A DNA stretch of 64,000 nucleotides. Origin: Armatimonadetes bacterium Uphvl-Ar2. GTDB lineage: Bacteria; Armatimonadota; Fimbriimonadia; Fimbriimonadales; Fimbriimonadaceae. The notes under the pieces were generated by a model that did no database searches, was not told the origin of the DNA, and saw only the letters and a list, made by a program, of their open reading frames with translations. Positions within the stretch are counted from its first letter, which is position 1. Every line of letters starts with the position of its first letter. The position numbers and the translations under genes were made by a program. This document shows positions 26,116-34,878 of the stretch, piece after piece. Location of the stretch: contig CP021424.1 of NCBI GenBank assembly GCA_002162095.1, forward strand, positions 124,001-188,000, written 5' to 3'.

Positions 26116-27054
26116 TTAAGGCGCAAGCGACAACTGGCTGCGCCCGCTGAGCTTTTGCTCCAATACCGGCTGACCCGGCACCTGGGAGATGCGCACGTCA
26201 TAGCCGCCCTTGCTGACGGCCAGTGCACGCAATGTCTTGCGGGTGTTAAGGTCGAGATCGAAGTCAATCGTGGCGTCCAGCTTAAGGTTGATGGCTTCCA
26301 GACCCGATTGGCCCGGCGTCATGCCCATGGACTGATTCACAAACTCAGCCGCGTTGCTATCCAGCGACATTGTGGCTTGCACCCGGTGGAACTTCTGCCC
26401 ATTCGCTTCCATCACGCCCTTGTAGGTGAAGGTGTAGTCGAGGCGTTGCACGGCGGCCTTGTCACTATTGGCAATGCGCTGCGGGGAGTAACCCACCGTG
26501 CGCTTCCAGGTGTCGCCGACGCGGACTTCGTCGTATGGGAGTTTCGGGCTAAGGTCCATCCCCGAGTCGAGCGAACCAGTGAACAGAGCCAGACGCTGGA
26601 GCTCACCCGTGAACTGCCCCACCACGCCCATCAAGTCCTGCGGCGCGGGCGCGGCCGGACTGCTGGCCGCCGCCCACCGAGCGACCAGCGCCTTCGCATT
26701 GGTCATCTCGTTGGCCGGAGAGAGGGTCATTTCGTAGTTGATATTGGTCTGCTCGACGTTCTTGCGCGGCGGCGAAGACGCGGTTTCCCCGTCCGTGATC
26801 GTCATCGTCGGGCGACGATAGATATGCACGGCAAACCCCTCGTCCAACATCTGCTTCACGTTGAGTGTGAAGTCGTAATCAATGCGCACCGAACTGGGCA
26901 AAAACACGGTTTGCCCGAGCTGCCGGGTTTCCATTTGCAGCCGCGAGCGCACGGCGTACTTGCTGGTCTCTCCCGCCTTAAAAACGCGGGAGATATCAAC
27001 GTATTGGGGAGAGGTTTGCAGACTGGTCGCCAGCGCCAGAGTGGAAATCAGCAT
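26116..27054 (-). CDS. Secreted hypothetical protein
   Basis: This 312-aa protein has a short hydrophobic N-terminus (MLISTLALATSLQTSPQ) that looks like a signal peptide. The rest is beta-rich with several Tyr/Phe strands (VRIDYDFTLNVKQML; DYTFTYKGVM; TIDFDLDLNTRKTLRALA). A VGDTWKRTV motif recurs in secreted 'DUF6263-like' beta proteins and also appears as VGDTWTYSY in the metzincin at 1599-4970, hinting at a related fold. No family is assigned with confidence. TAGAAT lies 9 nt upstream. It precedes the GT39-like gene on the same strand. Confidence 0.6.
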   Translation of the reverse strand: MLISTLALATSLQTSPQYVDISRVFKAGETSKYAVRSRLQMETRQLGQTVFLPSSVRIDYDFTLNVKQMLDEGFAVHIYRRPTMTITDGETASSPPRKNVEQTNINYEMTLSPANEMTNAKALVARWAAASSPAAPAPQDLMGVVGQFTGELQRLALFTGSLDSGMDLSPKLPYDEVRVGDTWKRTVGYSPQRIANSDKAAVQRLDYTFTYKGVMEANGQKFHRVQATMSLDSNAAEFVNQSMGMTPGQSGLEAINLKLDATIDFDLDLNTRKTLRALAVSKGGYDVRISQVPGQPVLEQKLSGRSQLSLAP

Positions 27055-27058
27055 GAGC

Positions 27059-28222
27059 TTATGATTCTAACGCGCGAAGACGTTGCTTCGCGATCACCAT
27101 TCGTTGAATTTCGCTACAACCTTCGCCGATTTCCGTCAGCTTCGCGTCGCGCCACAGCTTTTCAACCAAGAATTCGAACGTCATGCCGCGTCCCCCGTGG
27201 ATCTGGATGGCGTTGTTGGTCACGCGATTACTAGCTTCGCTGGCAAAGAGCTTGGCCATGCTGGCGATGGTGGTGACGTTTTCGCCTCGGTCGTACATCG
27301 CCGCACCCTTGTGCAGGAGCAGGCGGGCCGCTTCCACATCCAGTTCGTTGTCGGCGAGCATGTTTTGCACCGATTGCATATCGGCCAGACGGCGATTGAA
27401 CTGCTCGCGCTTCACGCTGTATTCGGCCGCGAGTTCGGCGGCCTTCTCGGCGATACCCACGGCCATGGCGGCGATGCCCAGGCGACCTCGGTAAAGCAGG
27501 CTGATGGCTTGCTCAAAGGTGCACGGGGTGTGCCAGCCCTGCGCGTTGTTGAGCTTGAATTCGCTGGTCCAGCTAGCCTTCACGCCCACGGTCGGGATGC
27601 GGCCGACGAGTTCAAATCCGGGCTGGTCCGTTTCAACGAGGAACGCGCTCAGTTCCTTCTCGCTCGTGCGGGCGATGAGAATGATGAGGTCGGCGGGGCC
27701 ACCGTTGGTGATGAACTTTTTGTGTCCGTTGATGGTGAAGTAGCCGTCGTTGCCCGGGGTGGGTTCGGCCTTGGTTTGCACACGGCGGGCGTCGCTGCCG
27801 GCGTCGGGCTCGGTGAGGCCCCAAGCGAGCTTGAGACGGCCGGCCATGGCATCGGCCAGATACTTTTCGCGCTGGGCGTCGGTGGCAAAGTGCACGAGGT
27901 GGGCAATGCAGAGCGCATTGATGGCGGCGACGTTCATCGATAGCGCGGGGTCACCCTTGGCCAGTTCGCGGCACATTTCCACGTAGGCCATGCAGCTCCG
28001 CTCGCTTCCGCCCATCGCCTTCGGCACCGTGACATCCAGCATCCCGGCGGCGCCGAGCTTGGTCCAGATGTCCGCCGCGAAGGTGTCGTTCTCCCATTCC
28101 CGGGTGTAGGGGGCCACGTGCTCGGCCACAAAGGCACGGACTCGATCGAGGAATTGGCTTTCCTCAGCGTTGAGGGTGGGGATCAGCACGGGGGCACTGG
28201 GCGTCGTCATCGTCGCGCTCAT
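27059..28222 (-). CDS. Acyl-CoA dehydrogenase
   Basis: This 387-aa FAD enzyme oxidises an acyl-CoA to the 2-enoyl-CoA. Visible segments are AWGLTEPDAGSDA (FAD-binding TEPxAGSD), KKFITNGGPADLIILIA, YSVKREQFNRRLADMQSVQNMLAD, IQIHGGRGMTFEFLVEKLWRDAK and the C-terminal EIGEGCSEIQRMVIA, where Glu in the EGxSEIQ region is the usual catalytic base. Substrate chain length cannot be read; the presence of mccB in the window would suit an isovaleryl-CoA role in leucine breakdown, but the genes are far apart. The ATG 28222 is supported by TAGAAT 6 nt upstream. Confidence 0.92.
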   Translation of the reverse strand: MSATMTTPSAPVLIPTLNAEESQFLDRVRAFVAEHVAPYTREWENDTFAADIWTKLGAAGMLDVTVPKAMGGSERSCMAYVEMCRELAKGDPALSMNVAAINALCIAHLVHFATDAQREKYLADAMAGRLKLAWGLTEPDAGSDARRVQTKAEPTPGNDGYFTINGHKKFITNGGPADLIILIARTSEKELSAFLVETDQPGFELVGRIPTVGVKASWTSEFKLNNAQGWHTPCTFEQAISLLYRGRLGIAAMAVGIAEKAAELAAEYSVKREQFNRRLADMQSVQNMLADNELDVEAARLLLHKGAAMYDRGENVTTIASMAKLFASEASNRVTNNAIQIHGGRGMTFEFLVEKLWRDAKLTEIGEGCSEIQRMVIAKQRLRALES

Positions 28223-28228
28223 GCCTGC

Positions 28229-28234
28229 ATTCTA
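28229..28234 (-). promoter_or_regulatory. Leaderless-type -10 box TAGAAT before acyl-CoA dehydrogenase
   Basis: Read on the minus strand, TAGAAT is followed by gcaggc and the ATG at 28222, a 6-nt gap with no room for a Shine-Dalgarno sequence in a leadered transcript. Confidence 0.55.
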
Positions 28235-28331
28235 CTGCTCTAAACCTAGTGGCATCCCCGCCGAGCGAGGGAATCAGGACCGTTCCCCGCCTCATTGCGA
28301 GGCTGGGAAGATGTAACGAGAGTTGTAGCGG

Positions 28332-28922
28332 CTAGCGAAACGTGATTTCGGCTTCCGTAAGGGGTTCCAGCAAGCGGCGCAGTTCAATCTCGGCCTGAGT
28401 GTGCGCAGCCTCGGCGATGCCTGCCGTTCGGGCCTTCTCAATGGCGTCGGCTCCGGCCACGCGCTCGGCGTCCAGGGTCACGTTGGCATCCTTCCACAGA
28501 AATCCGGGGCGCACCCATTCCGCACGGGCTTGCACCCCGGCAAGTTCAACACTGGTCGGGGGAAGAGTGACGGTGAACCCTTTCTCCGGGTCCCCGCTCA
28601 CCTTCACCATCCGTAGATCCACACCGGCCCGAACTTGCGCACGATAAGTGATCAGGGCATCGTTGCGCGTGGTGGTGTGGACGAGTGACGCGACGCCCGG
28701 CACCGCGTTCCAGCCGTCTTCGGCCTCCTTCGCGGTGGTGTGCCGGAGCACGCCGTTGTAGTTGTGCTGCACGGTTTGCAATCGGCCCATAGTTTGCACC
28801 TGGGTCAGCAATGCCTCCGCCGTCACCGGGGCCTCGCCCTGGGGGGTCAGCAGTTGCACGCCGGCCAGAATGGCCATCACGGCCGCTCCGGCTCCGATGC
28901 TGATGCGTGTGCGCTTCGTCAC
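28332..28922 (-). CDS. DUF4230-like membrane-anchored protein
   Basis: This 196-aa protein starts at GTG 28922. One N-terminal helix (about residues 8-26) is followed by an extracytoplasmic domain. The order VQTMGRLQTVQ / ALITYRAQVRAGVDLRMVKV / GFTVTLPPTSVELAGVQ resembles DUF4230 proteins, where a YxGxVxAGIDL-like segment is followed by an LPxPxI strand. The function of that family is unknown. It is divergent from glnA and lies 109 nt upstream of the acyl-CoA dehydrogenase gene, which has its own promoter. Confidence 0.65.
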   Translation of the reverse strand: MTKRTRISIGAGAAVMAILAGVQLLTPQGEAPVTAEALLTQVQTMGRLQTVQHNYNGVLRHTTAKEAEDGWNAVPGVASLVHTTTRNDALITYRAQVRAGVDLRMVKVSGDPEKGFTVTLPPTSVELAGVQARAEWVRPGFLWKDANVTLDAERVAGADAIEKARTAGIAEAAHTQAEIELRRLLEPLTEAEITFR

Positions 28923-29020
28923 ATTCAGTTAGACGACTTTTCCCCACTCATTCGAGCCCGAGTCCCAATTCTGTGCCCGGAACCCGGCAATTTTGGCAAT
29001 ACACCCGGTAGGATGAATGT

Positions 29021-29080
29021 CCATCGGGACGGACCGATGGGCAAGGGCGCCCGACCTTTTTTAAGGTAGGGCGCTTTTTT
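29021..29080 (+). terminator. Hairpin plus rho-independent terminator in the glnA leader (possible attenuator)
   Basis: A 7-bp hairpin ccatcgg/ccgatgg (29021-29040) is followed by a terminator with arms gcgcccgacctt and aaggtagggcgc (11 of 12 paired, 4-nt loop) and TTTTTT at 29075-29080. It ends 34 nt before the glnA ATG. The gene on the left is divergent, so the only plus-strand transcript it can stop is one starting in the 28923-29020 leader. The known cyanobacterial glutamine riboswitch consensus was not recognised. Confidence 0.6.
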
Positions 29081-29114
29081 CTTTGGAGTCCTTGTCTCGG
29101 GAGATCCTATCCTC

Positions 29115-30536
29115 ATGAGCGAAATCAAGACCCCTCAGCAAGCCCTTCAGTATCTGAGCGATCAGCATGCTGAATTCGTGGACATTCGGTTTACCGACCC
29201 CTTCGGAGCCTGGCAGCACTTCACCGTCCCCGTTCATGTGTTCAATGAGGAAACATTTGAGAACGGGTTCGCGTTTGATGGTTCGAGCGTGCGTGGGTTC
29301 CAGTCCATTGACCAGTCGGACATGCTCATGATCCCGGATCCGTCTTCGGTGTTCATGGATCCGTTCACCGAGCACGCCACAGCCGTAATGGTGTGCAACA
29401 TCGAGGACCCGATCACCCGCGAGCGCTACAGCCGCGACCCGCGCTACGTGGCCGTGAAGGCCGAGCAGTACCTGAAGAGCACGGGCATCGGGGACATCGT
29501 TTTCTTCGGCCCCGAGGCTGAGTTCTTCGTCTTTGACCAGCTTGCCTACGGTTACGGCCCGGATGGCGGCTTCTTTAGCGTGGATGGAGAGGAAGCCCCG
29601 TGGAACAGCGGCAACGAAGACGCCCTGGGCTACACGATGCGCACCAAGGGTGGCTACTGCCCCTGCTCGCCGAGCGACAAGCTCCGCGACCTGCGCAGCA
29701 CGATGGTGACCCTGCTGGAAGACGTGGGCATCACCACCGAAATCCATCACCACGAGGTGGGCGTGCCGGGCCAGTGCGAGATTGGGATCAAGTTCGGCCA
29801 ACTGCTGGAAATGGCGGACAAGCTAATGCGCTTCAAGTACGTCATCAAGAATGCGGCCGCCGCCGAGGGCATGGTGGCCACGTTTATGCCGAAGCCGATC
29901 TTTGGCGACAACGGCTCGGGGATGCACTGCCACCAGAGCATCTGGAAGAACGGCGAGAACACGTTCTACGATGAGGCCGGTTACGCCGGACTGAGCGACA
30001 CCGCCCGCTGGTACATCGGCGGCCTGCTGAAGCACGCGCCTTCCCTGCTCGCCTTCACCAACCCGACCACCAACTCGTACCGACGACTGGTGCCGGGCTA
30101 CGAAGCTCCGATCAACCTGATCTACTCGGCCCGAAACCGCTCGGCGTGTGTGCGCATCCCGATGTTCAGCAAGAGCCCGAAGGCGAAGCGCATCGAGTTC
30201 CGCGCGCCGGACCCGATGGCGAACCCGTACCTGGCCTTCTCCGCGATGATGATGGCCGGCCTCGACGGGATTCAGAACCGCATCGAGCCGCCCGCCCCGC
30301 TGGACAAGGACCTCTACGAACTGCCCCGCGAGGAGCGCGCGAACATCCAGCAAACGCCGGGTTCGCTGCAAGCGGTGCTGGAGAACCTGCAGAACGACCA
30401 CGCCTACCTGCTCAAGGGCGACGTGTTCACGCCGGACCTCATTGAGGCGTACATCAGCTACAAGATGAAGCACGAAGTGGAGGCGATCGCCCTGCGGCCG
30501 CACCCGTACGAGTTCTTCCTCTACAGCGACAACTAA
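29115..30536 (+). CDS. glnA: Glutamine synthetase type I
   Basis: This 473-aa enzyme condenses glutamate and ammonia with ATP. FAFDGSSVRGFQSIDQSDM opens the catalytic part, then GPEAEFFVFD (metal-binding Glu), GSGMHCHQSIWK, the YKRLVPG-like YRRLVPGYEAPINLIYSARNRSA, and FRAPDPMANPYLAF. Tyr401 in DLYELPREE is the adenylylation site of the GSI-beta subgroup, so post-translational control by an adenylyltransferase is likely. The leader contains a terminator-like hairpin, suggesting additional transcriptional attenuation. It is a single-gene unit with its own terminator. Confidence 0.96.
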   Translation: MSEIKTPQQALQYLSDQHAEFVDIRFTDPFGAWQHFTVPVHVFNEETFENGFAFDGSSVRGFQSIDQSDMLMIPDPSSVFMDPFTEHATAVMVCNIEDPITRERYSRDPRYVAVKAEQYLKSTGIGDIVFFGPEAEFFVFDQLAYGYGPDGGFFSVDGEEAPWNSGNEDALGYTMRTKGGYCPCSPSDKLRDLRSTMVTLLEDVGITTEIHHHEVGVPGQCEIGIKFGQLLEMADKLMRFKYVIKNAAAAEGMVATFMPKPIFGDNGSGMHCHQSIWKNGENTFYDEAGYAGLSDTARWYIGGLLKHAPSLLAFTNPTTNSYRRLVPGYEAPINLIYSARNRSACVRIPMFSKSPKAKRIEFRAPDPMANPYLAFSAMMMAGLDGIQNRIEPPAPLDKDLYELPREERANIQQTPGSLQAVLENLQNDHAYLLKGDVFTPDLIEAYISYKMKHEVEAIALRPHPYEFFLYSDN

Positions 30537-30560
30537 GCTCTCATTGAGCTAGCGAGAGTG

Positions 30561-30597
30561 GCCCTGAGATCGGAAACGGTCTCGGGGCTTACTTTTT
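30561..30597 (+). terminator. Terminator after glnA
   Basis: An 11-bp stem (gccctgagatc with ggtctcggggc, including G-U pairs) around ggaaac is followed by a T-rich tract ttacttttt. It overlaps the 3' end of the converging GT2 gene. Confidence 0.7.
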
Positions 30598-31344
30598 GTG
30601 TGCCTTCGGCGTTTGGAAGGGGCGGAAGCGCCAGCGGAGGAGGGTCCAGAACGCCTCGGGGGCGTCGGTCCAGCGGATCTTTTTCCCCGCTTGCTTGCCG
30701 CGAGGGACGTACGTGATGGGCACCTCGTGGATGCGGTGCCCGAGGCGGATGGCCTTGGCCGTGACCTCCGGGCAGAACTCGAAGCGCTCGCACTCCAGGT
30801 TCATTTCGTTCATCACATCGCGCTTCACGGCCTTGTAGCAGGTGGCTTCATCGGTGATCTTTCGCCCGTAGAGCAGGGCCACCGCCCAGCGGAGCATGAG
30901 GTTTACCAACTTGTTGGGCAGGGCCATACCGTTGACTAGCCCCTTGGCAAAGCGGGTGCCGTACACCACGGTGTGCTCGCCGGCCAGGATGGGCTGGATG
31001 AGTTGGGCGAGCTCTTCGGGGACGTACTCGAGGTCGGCGTCTTGAATCACGACCACGCGGCCCGTGGCCACGGCCAGGGCCTTGCGGATGGCATTGCCCT
31101 TGCCGGTGCGGTGCGGGTTCGTCAGCACTCGGATCTGGTCGCCGTAGCTGGCGAGGATTTCGCCGGTGCGGTCGTCGCTGCCGTCGTTCACCACTATCAC
31201 CTCGGCTTGCATCGGCAGGGCCAGCAAGCGGTCAATGACCTCGCCGATTGTGTCCTCCTCGTTCAAAGCAGGCACGATGATGCTCACATCCGGCGCGGCG
31301 GGCGCGCCAGGGGCATCAGCGGGAGTGGGCGAAAGCGCGTCCAT
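30589..31344 (-). CDS. Family 2 glycosyltransferase (dolichol-phosphate mannosyltransferase-like)
   Basis: This 251-aa GT2 enzyme has the GT-A fold. Sequence signs are VSIIVPALNEEDTIGEVIDRLLAL, VVNDGSDDRTGEI, NPHRTGKGNAIRKAL and VVIQDADLEYVPEEL (DxD-type metal motif as QDADLE), the set typical of DPM1/polyprenyl-phosphate sugar transferases. It has no C-terminal membrane helices, so it is peripheral. Start ATG 31344 (MDALSPTPAD), with TATCCT 13 nt upstream overlapping the divergent pyrC promoter. A product of this type could supply polyprenyl-linked sugar to a GT39-like enzyme such as the one at 24347. Confidence 0.88.
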   Translation of the reverse strand: MDALSPTPADAPGAPAAPDVSIIVPALNEEDTIGEVIDRLLALPMQAEVIVVNDGSDDRTGEILASYGDQIRVLTNPHRTGKGNAIRKALAVATGRVVVIQDADLEYVPEELAQLIQPILAGEHTVVYGTRFAKGLVNGMALPNKLVNLMLRWAVALLYGRKITDEATCYKAVKRDVMNEMNLECERFEFCPEVTAKAIRLGHRIHEVPITYVPRGKQAGKKIRWTDAPEAFWTLLRWRFRPFQTPKAHKK

Positions 31345-31378
31345 GCGACGGCAGAAGGATACACTCCCCAAGAGGATT

Positions 31379-32719
31379 ATGGGAGAACGGTTCGACTTGG
31401 CCCTGGTGGGCGGTGAAGTTCAAAGCGGGACGGGCCGCTTCCGGGCGGATGTGGGCATTCGGGATGGACGCATTGCGGCGGTGGGTTCGCTTGACCTTTC
31501 TGACGCCCAAGAAGTCGTGGAAATCACCGGGCTGTGGGTCTGGCCGGGGGTCATTGACTCCCAGGTGCACTTCCGTGAGCCCGGCTTGGTGCACAAGGAG
31601 GACCTGGCCACCGGATCGATGGCGGCGGTGCTGGGTGGGGTGACCACGGTCTTTGAAGAACCCAACACCAATCCCACCACCACCACCCGGGCGACCTTGC
31701 AAGACAAGCTAGCCCGCGCCGAGGGCCGGATGTGGTGCCACTACGCCTTCTGGGTGGGGGCGAGCATGGAGAACCTGGACGACATTCCGAATCTGGACCC
31801 GCTGCCGGGTTCGCCGGGCATCGGCGAGGTGTTCATGGGCAGTAGCACCGGACCGCTCTTGGTGGCGGATGACGACGCCCTGCGCCGGGTGCTGCAGGGG
31901 GCGACCCGCACCGTCAGCATCCATGCCGAGGATGAGAAGCGGCTGCTGTCGAGACTGGAGATTCGGGATGCCGACCGGCACGCCCGCAACCACCCGGTGT
32001 GGCGAGATGTGGAGAGCAGTGTGATGGCCACGCGGCGCATCTTGGCGCTGAGCGCCGAGACCAAGCAACCAGTGCATATTCTGCACGTCAGTACGCGGGA
32101 TGAAGTGGCCTTGCTGGCTGATGCCAAGCGCCGCAACCTGGGCACCACCTGCGAGATCACGCCCCAGCACCTGACCTTTACGGCCGATGACTACGAGGCC
32201 TTGGGCTCGCGCATCCAAATGAACACCCCCATTCGGGAGGCGGAACATAAGAGCGGCCTCTGGAAAGCCGTGCGGGACGGCGTCTTTGATGTGATTGGTA
32301 GCGACCACGCCCCCCACACGCTGGAAGAGAAGATCCAGCGCTATCCGCAGTCGCCGAGCGGGATGCCCGGGGTGCAAACCTTGCTCCCCGTGATGCTGGA
32401 CCACGCGGCGGCCGGACGAATTTCTTACGAACTGCTGGTGCAGTTGACGAGCGAGAATCCGGCGCGCATCTTTGGGGTAGCGGGGGCAGGCACGGTGACC
32501 CCGGGCGCCTACGCGGACTTGGCCTTGGTGGACCCGAAGGCGCAGTGGGAAGTGACGGATGCAGCCATGGCCAGCAAGTGCGGGTGGACCCCCTACGCCG
32601 GACGCACCCTGACCGGGAGGGTGGTGCACACCCTGGTGCGCGGGACGTGGGCCGTGAGGGACGGGGCACTTGCTGACGGCCCCCACGGCCAGATGGTCGA
32701 GTTTACGAACCTGGGCTGA
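31379..32719 (+). CDS. pyrC: Dihydroorotase (Bacteroidetes-type class), with an altered carbamylated-Lys position
   Basis: This 446-aa amidohydrolase of pyrimidine synthesis cyclises carbamoyl-aspartate. GVIDSQVHFREPGLVHKEDL (His64), FEEPNTNP, HAEDE, HILHVSTRDE and the Asp in VIGSDHAPHTLEEK are present in the order of the D-x-Q-V-H dihydroorotase subgroup. The segment usually written KVFMGSSTG reads EVFMGSSTG, so the expected metal-bridging carbamylated lysine appears to be glutamate. This may reduce or change activity, or Glu may take its place. Start ATG 31379 has AGAGG 4 nt upstream. It is divergent from the GT2 gene. Confidence 0.85.
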   Translation: MGERFDLALVGGEVQSGTGRFRADVGIRDGRIAAVGSLDLSDAQEVVEITGLWVWPGVIDSQVHFREPGLVHKEDLATGSMAAVLGGVTTVFEEPNTNPTTTTRATLQDKLARAEGRMWCHYAFWVGASMENLDDIPNLDPLPGSPGIGEVFMGSSTGPLLVADDDALRRVLQGATRTVSIHAEDEKRLLSRLEIRDADRHARNHPVWRDVESSVMATRRILALSAETKQPVHILHVSTRDEVALLADAKRRNLGTTCEITPQHLTFTADDYEALGSRIQMNTPIREAEHKSGLWKAVRDGVFDVIGSDHAPHTLEEKIQRYPQSPSGMPGVQTLLPVMLDHAAAGRISYELLVQLTSENPARIFGVAGAGTVTPGAYADLALVDPKAQWEVTDAAMASKCGWTPYAGRTLTGRVVHTLVRGTWAVRDGALADGPHGQMVEFTNLG

Positions 32720-32720
32720 G

Positions 32721-34205
32721 TTACCAGCCGCGGCTGCTGACGCCCAGGCGTTGGCTGCCCCGGTTGCCCGGCATGGCCATGCCACCCGGCGGGTTGAACG
32801 CGTGCGATCCCCCGTTGCCCCCTTCGGGTTCGCCCAAGCCCCCAATGACGTTGGTCGCGTGCATCAGGGCTTCGGCCAGGTTGGCGTGGGTTTGGGCAAT
32901 CCAACCGAGGCGCTCCCCGCTGGTGCCGCGCACCGCGGTGTCCACCCCGTCGACGTAGTGACCAACGTCCAGAGCGCGATCGGCGCTCGGGTTGCCGGTG
33001 CCGATGTCGTAGGCTTGCTCACCCAGATCGTAGGCGTCGCTGGCTTCATCGTAGGCTTCGTAGGCGCGGCCCCCGTAACGCTCACCCAGGCGATCCTGCG
33101 CGTAGTCGCGGCCCGCACCCCACCAGTCTTGGATGAGCGGCATCATCGAGGCGCGCCACGCCCCCACTTGGTCCACCGGGGCGGAGCAGATGATGAAGTT
33201 CTGCACTTCTAGGCTGGCTTCGTTGGTGCCGTCGGTCACCTTCACCGCCTTGATCGGGTAGGCGAGCGCCCACGGCTTGCCGGGGATGGCCTTCGGTTGG
33301 AATTCGTCCGCGTAAGTCACGGTGAAGGACGTGCCACCCGGCGTGTTCATCGTCACGATCCGGTTCAGCTGATCGCGGATGAGTTCTGGCGCGCGGGGCA
33401 CCACCACATCCACCGTCATGTTCCGGTAGCCCTGCGGCTTGTAGCGGAAGAACGCGCCCCGTCCATCGGCCAGCCAGCGACCCGCATCAATCTCGGACTT
33501 GATATCCGCCGGGGCCTCGGGCACGGCAATGCGCTCGAGATCTTCGAACGAAGTCCCGGCCCGCGTGAGCCCCGCTCGGAGATCGTTTTCGGCCTTGACA
33601 ATTGGGGCCATGGCGCGGTCAATGCCGCGCAGCACCGGACCCATCAGTCGGTCTTCCACCACCTTGATGGCGTTACTCTCCAGCACCGCGATCTCTTGCG
33701 GTTGCAGCAGGATAAGAGCATGACGGGCATCGCCCGTCATGTCACTCGGCTTGACGCGCGAGATCATCGCCCACAGCAGTTGCTGCGTGCTCTTTTGGGG
33801 CACCTCGCTGGAGCTGTGCCGCCGAATGACGTTCTGAATAATGTTCGCCTGCGGGCCGAGGTACGGGGCGTGCCCGTAGCCCATGCCCAAGTTGGGGCCG
33901 TAGCCACCCGCGCGGAGGCAGAACGACTGCACCTGCAGCGCCATGCGGCCGCGAGGCAGGGTGAGCACCCCTTCATTCGAAGGTGAAAGCCCGGCGCGGA
34001 CTTCAAAGTCGCCCCACTGCCAGCCGTCGAAGGCTTTGATGCCCCGGTCGGCGTCGTCCAGGCTGCTGGAAAGCACGGTTTGCTTGGTCAAGCTGCCGAT
34101 GAGGTTCCGGATTTCGAGCGGGTTCTGCCCTCCCCCCGGGATATTGAACTGCGCCTGGGCCGTCCCGCAAACGGCCAACAGTGCCAGACCCAACCATGGT
34201 CGCAT
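32721..34205 (-). CDS. Secreted hypothetical protein
   Basis: This 494-aa protein has a clear signal peptide ([18 protein letters not shown]). The mature part has no recognised domain. It begins with Gly/Pro-rich sequence and a [14 protein letters not shown] segment with a conserved-looking Cys, continues with a helical middle and ends with a Tyr/Asp-rich stretch ([19 protein letters not shown], about residues 385-405) followed by a Gly-rich tail. ATG 34205 is supported by TAAAAT 6 nt upstream. The gene is back to back with gpmA and convergent with pyrC (stops 1 nt apart). Confidence 0.65.
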   Translation of the reverse strand: MRPWLGLALLAVCGTAQAQFNIPGGGQNPLEIRNLIGSLTKQTVLSSSLDDADRGIKAFDGWQWGDFEVRAGLSPSNEGVLTLPRGRMALQVQSFCLRAGGYGPNLGMGYGHAPYLGPQANIIQNVIRRHSSSEVPQKSTQQLLWAMISRVKPSDMTGDARHALILLQPQEIAVLESNAIKVVEDRLMGPVLRGIDRAMAPIVKAENDLRAGLTRAGTSFEDLERIAVPEAPADIKSEIDAGRWLADGRGAFFRYKPQGYRNMTVDVVVPRAPELIRDQLNRIVTMNTPGGTSFTVTYADEFQPKAIPGKPWALAYPIKAVKVTDGTNEASLEVQNFIICSAPVDQVGAWRASMMPLIQDWWGAGRDYAQDRLGERYGGRAYEAYDEASDAYDLGEQAYDIGTGNPSADRALDVGHYVDGVDTAVRGTSGERLGWIAQTHANLAEALMHATNVIGGLGEPEGGNGGSHAFNPPGGMAMPGNRGSQRLGVSSRGW

Positions 34206-34211
34206 GCCCCT

Positions 34212-34217
34212 ATTTTA
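34212..34217 (-). promoter_or_regulatory. Leaderless-type -10 box TAAAAT before the secreted hypothetical
   Basis: TAAAAT on the minus strand lies 6 nt before ATG 34205. With the box at 34255-34260 it forms a compact divergent promoter pair in a 62-bp intergenic space. Confidence 0.55.
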
Positions 34218-34254
34218 GCGGGTCTGGGCGCGTTTCGGGTGCGGTCGGCTCCGG

Positions 34255-34260
34255 TAATCT
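34255..34260 (+). promoter_or_regulatory. Leaderless-type -10 box TAATCT before gpmA
   Basis: TAATCT lies 7 nt before ATG 34268. No Shine-Dalgarno sequence is visible between them. Confidence 0.55.
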
Positions 34261-34267
34261 CGCGCTC

Positions 34268-34873
34268 ATGGCAAAACTCGCCCTCGTCCGTCACGGTCAA
34301 TCGCTTTGGAACCTTGAAAATCGATTCACAGGATGGGTGGACGTGCCCCTGACGGCGCTGGGTGAAGAGGAAGCCCGCCGCGCGGGCGAACGCCTGAAAG
34401 GCCTGCACCTGGACGTGGCCTACACCAGCGGCCTGCGCCGCGCCCAGGACACTCTGCGCTTGATCTTGGAATCGATGGGCACGGATATCCCCACCATCCG
34501 CGACCAAGCCCTGAATGAGCGCGACTACGGCGACCTGGCCGGCCTGAACAAGGACGACATGCGCGAGAAGTACGGCGAGGAGCAGGTGAGGATTTGGCGC
34601 CGCAGCTACGATGTCGCACCTCCGGGCGGCGAAAGCCTGAAGATGACCCGCGAGCGCACGGTGCCCTTCTTTGAGCGAGCGGTGCTGGGCGACATCCGCC
34701 AGGGCAAGGACGTGCTGGTGGTGGCGCACGGCAACAGCAACCGCAGCATTGTGATGGCGCTGGAGAACCTGACCCCCGAGCAAGTGTTGGAGCTGGAGCT
34801 GGCCACCGGGATTCCGCGTGTGTACGAACTCTCGACCAGCGGCGAAGTGCTGGGCATCGAGACCCTGAGTTAA
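34268..34873 (+). CDS. gpmA: 2,3-bisphosphoglycerate-dependent phosphoglycerate mutase
   Basis: This 201-aa histidine-phosphatase-fold enzyme interconverts 3- and 2-phosphoglycerate. [18 protein letters not shown] contains the phospho-histidine (His9), then [14 protein letters not shown], and [12 protein letters not shown] carries the second active-site His. It is shorter than the E. coli enzyme (about 250 aa) but has all core blocks, like other short GpmA forms. The frame is open upstream to 34181, but ATG 34268 matches the family start and the -10 spacing. CorA follows after 5 nt. Confidence 0.92.
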   Translation: MAKLALVRHGQSLWNLENRFTGWVDVPLTALGEEEARRAGERLKGLHLDVAYTSGLRRAQDTLRLILESMGTDIPTIRDQALNERDYGDLAGLNKDDMREKYGEEQVRIWRRSYDVAPPGGESLKMTRERTVPFFERAVLGDIRQGKDVLVVAHGNSNRSIVMALENLTPEQVLELELATGIPRVYELSTSGEVLGIETLS

Positions 34874-34878
34874 TCCTT

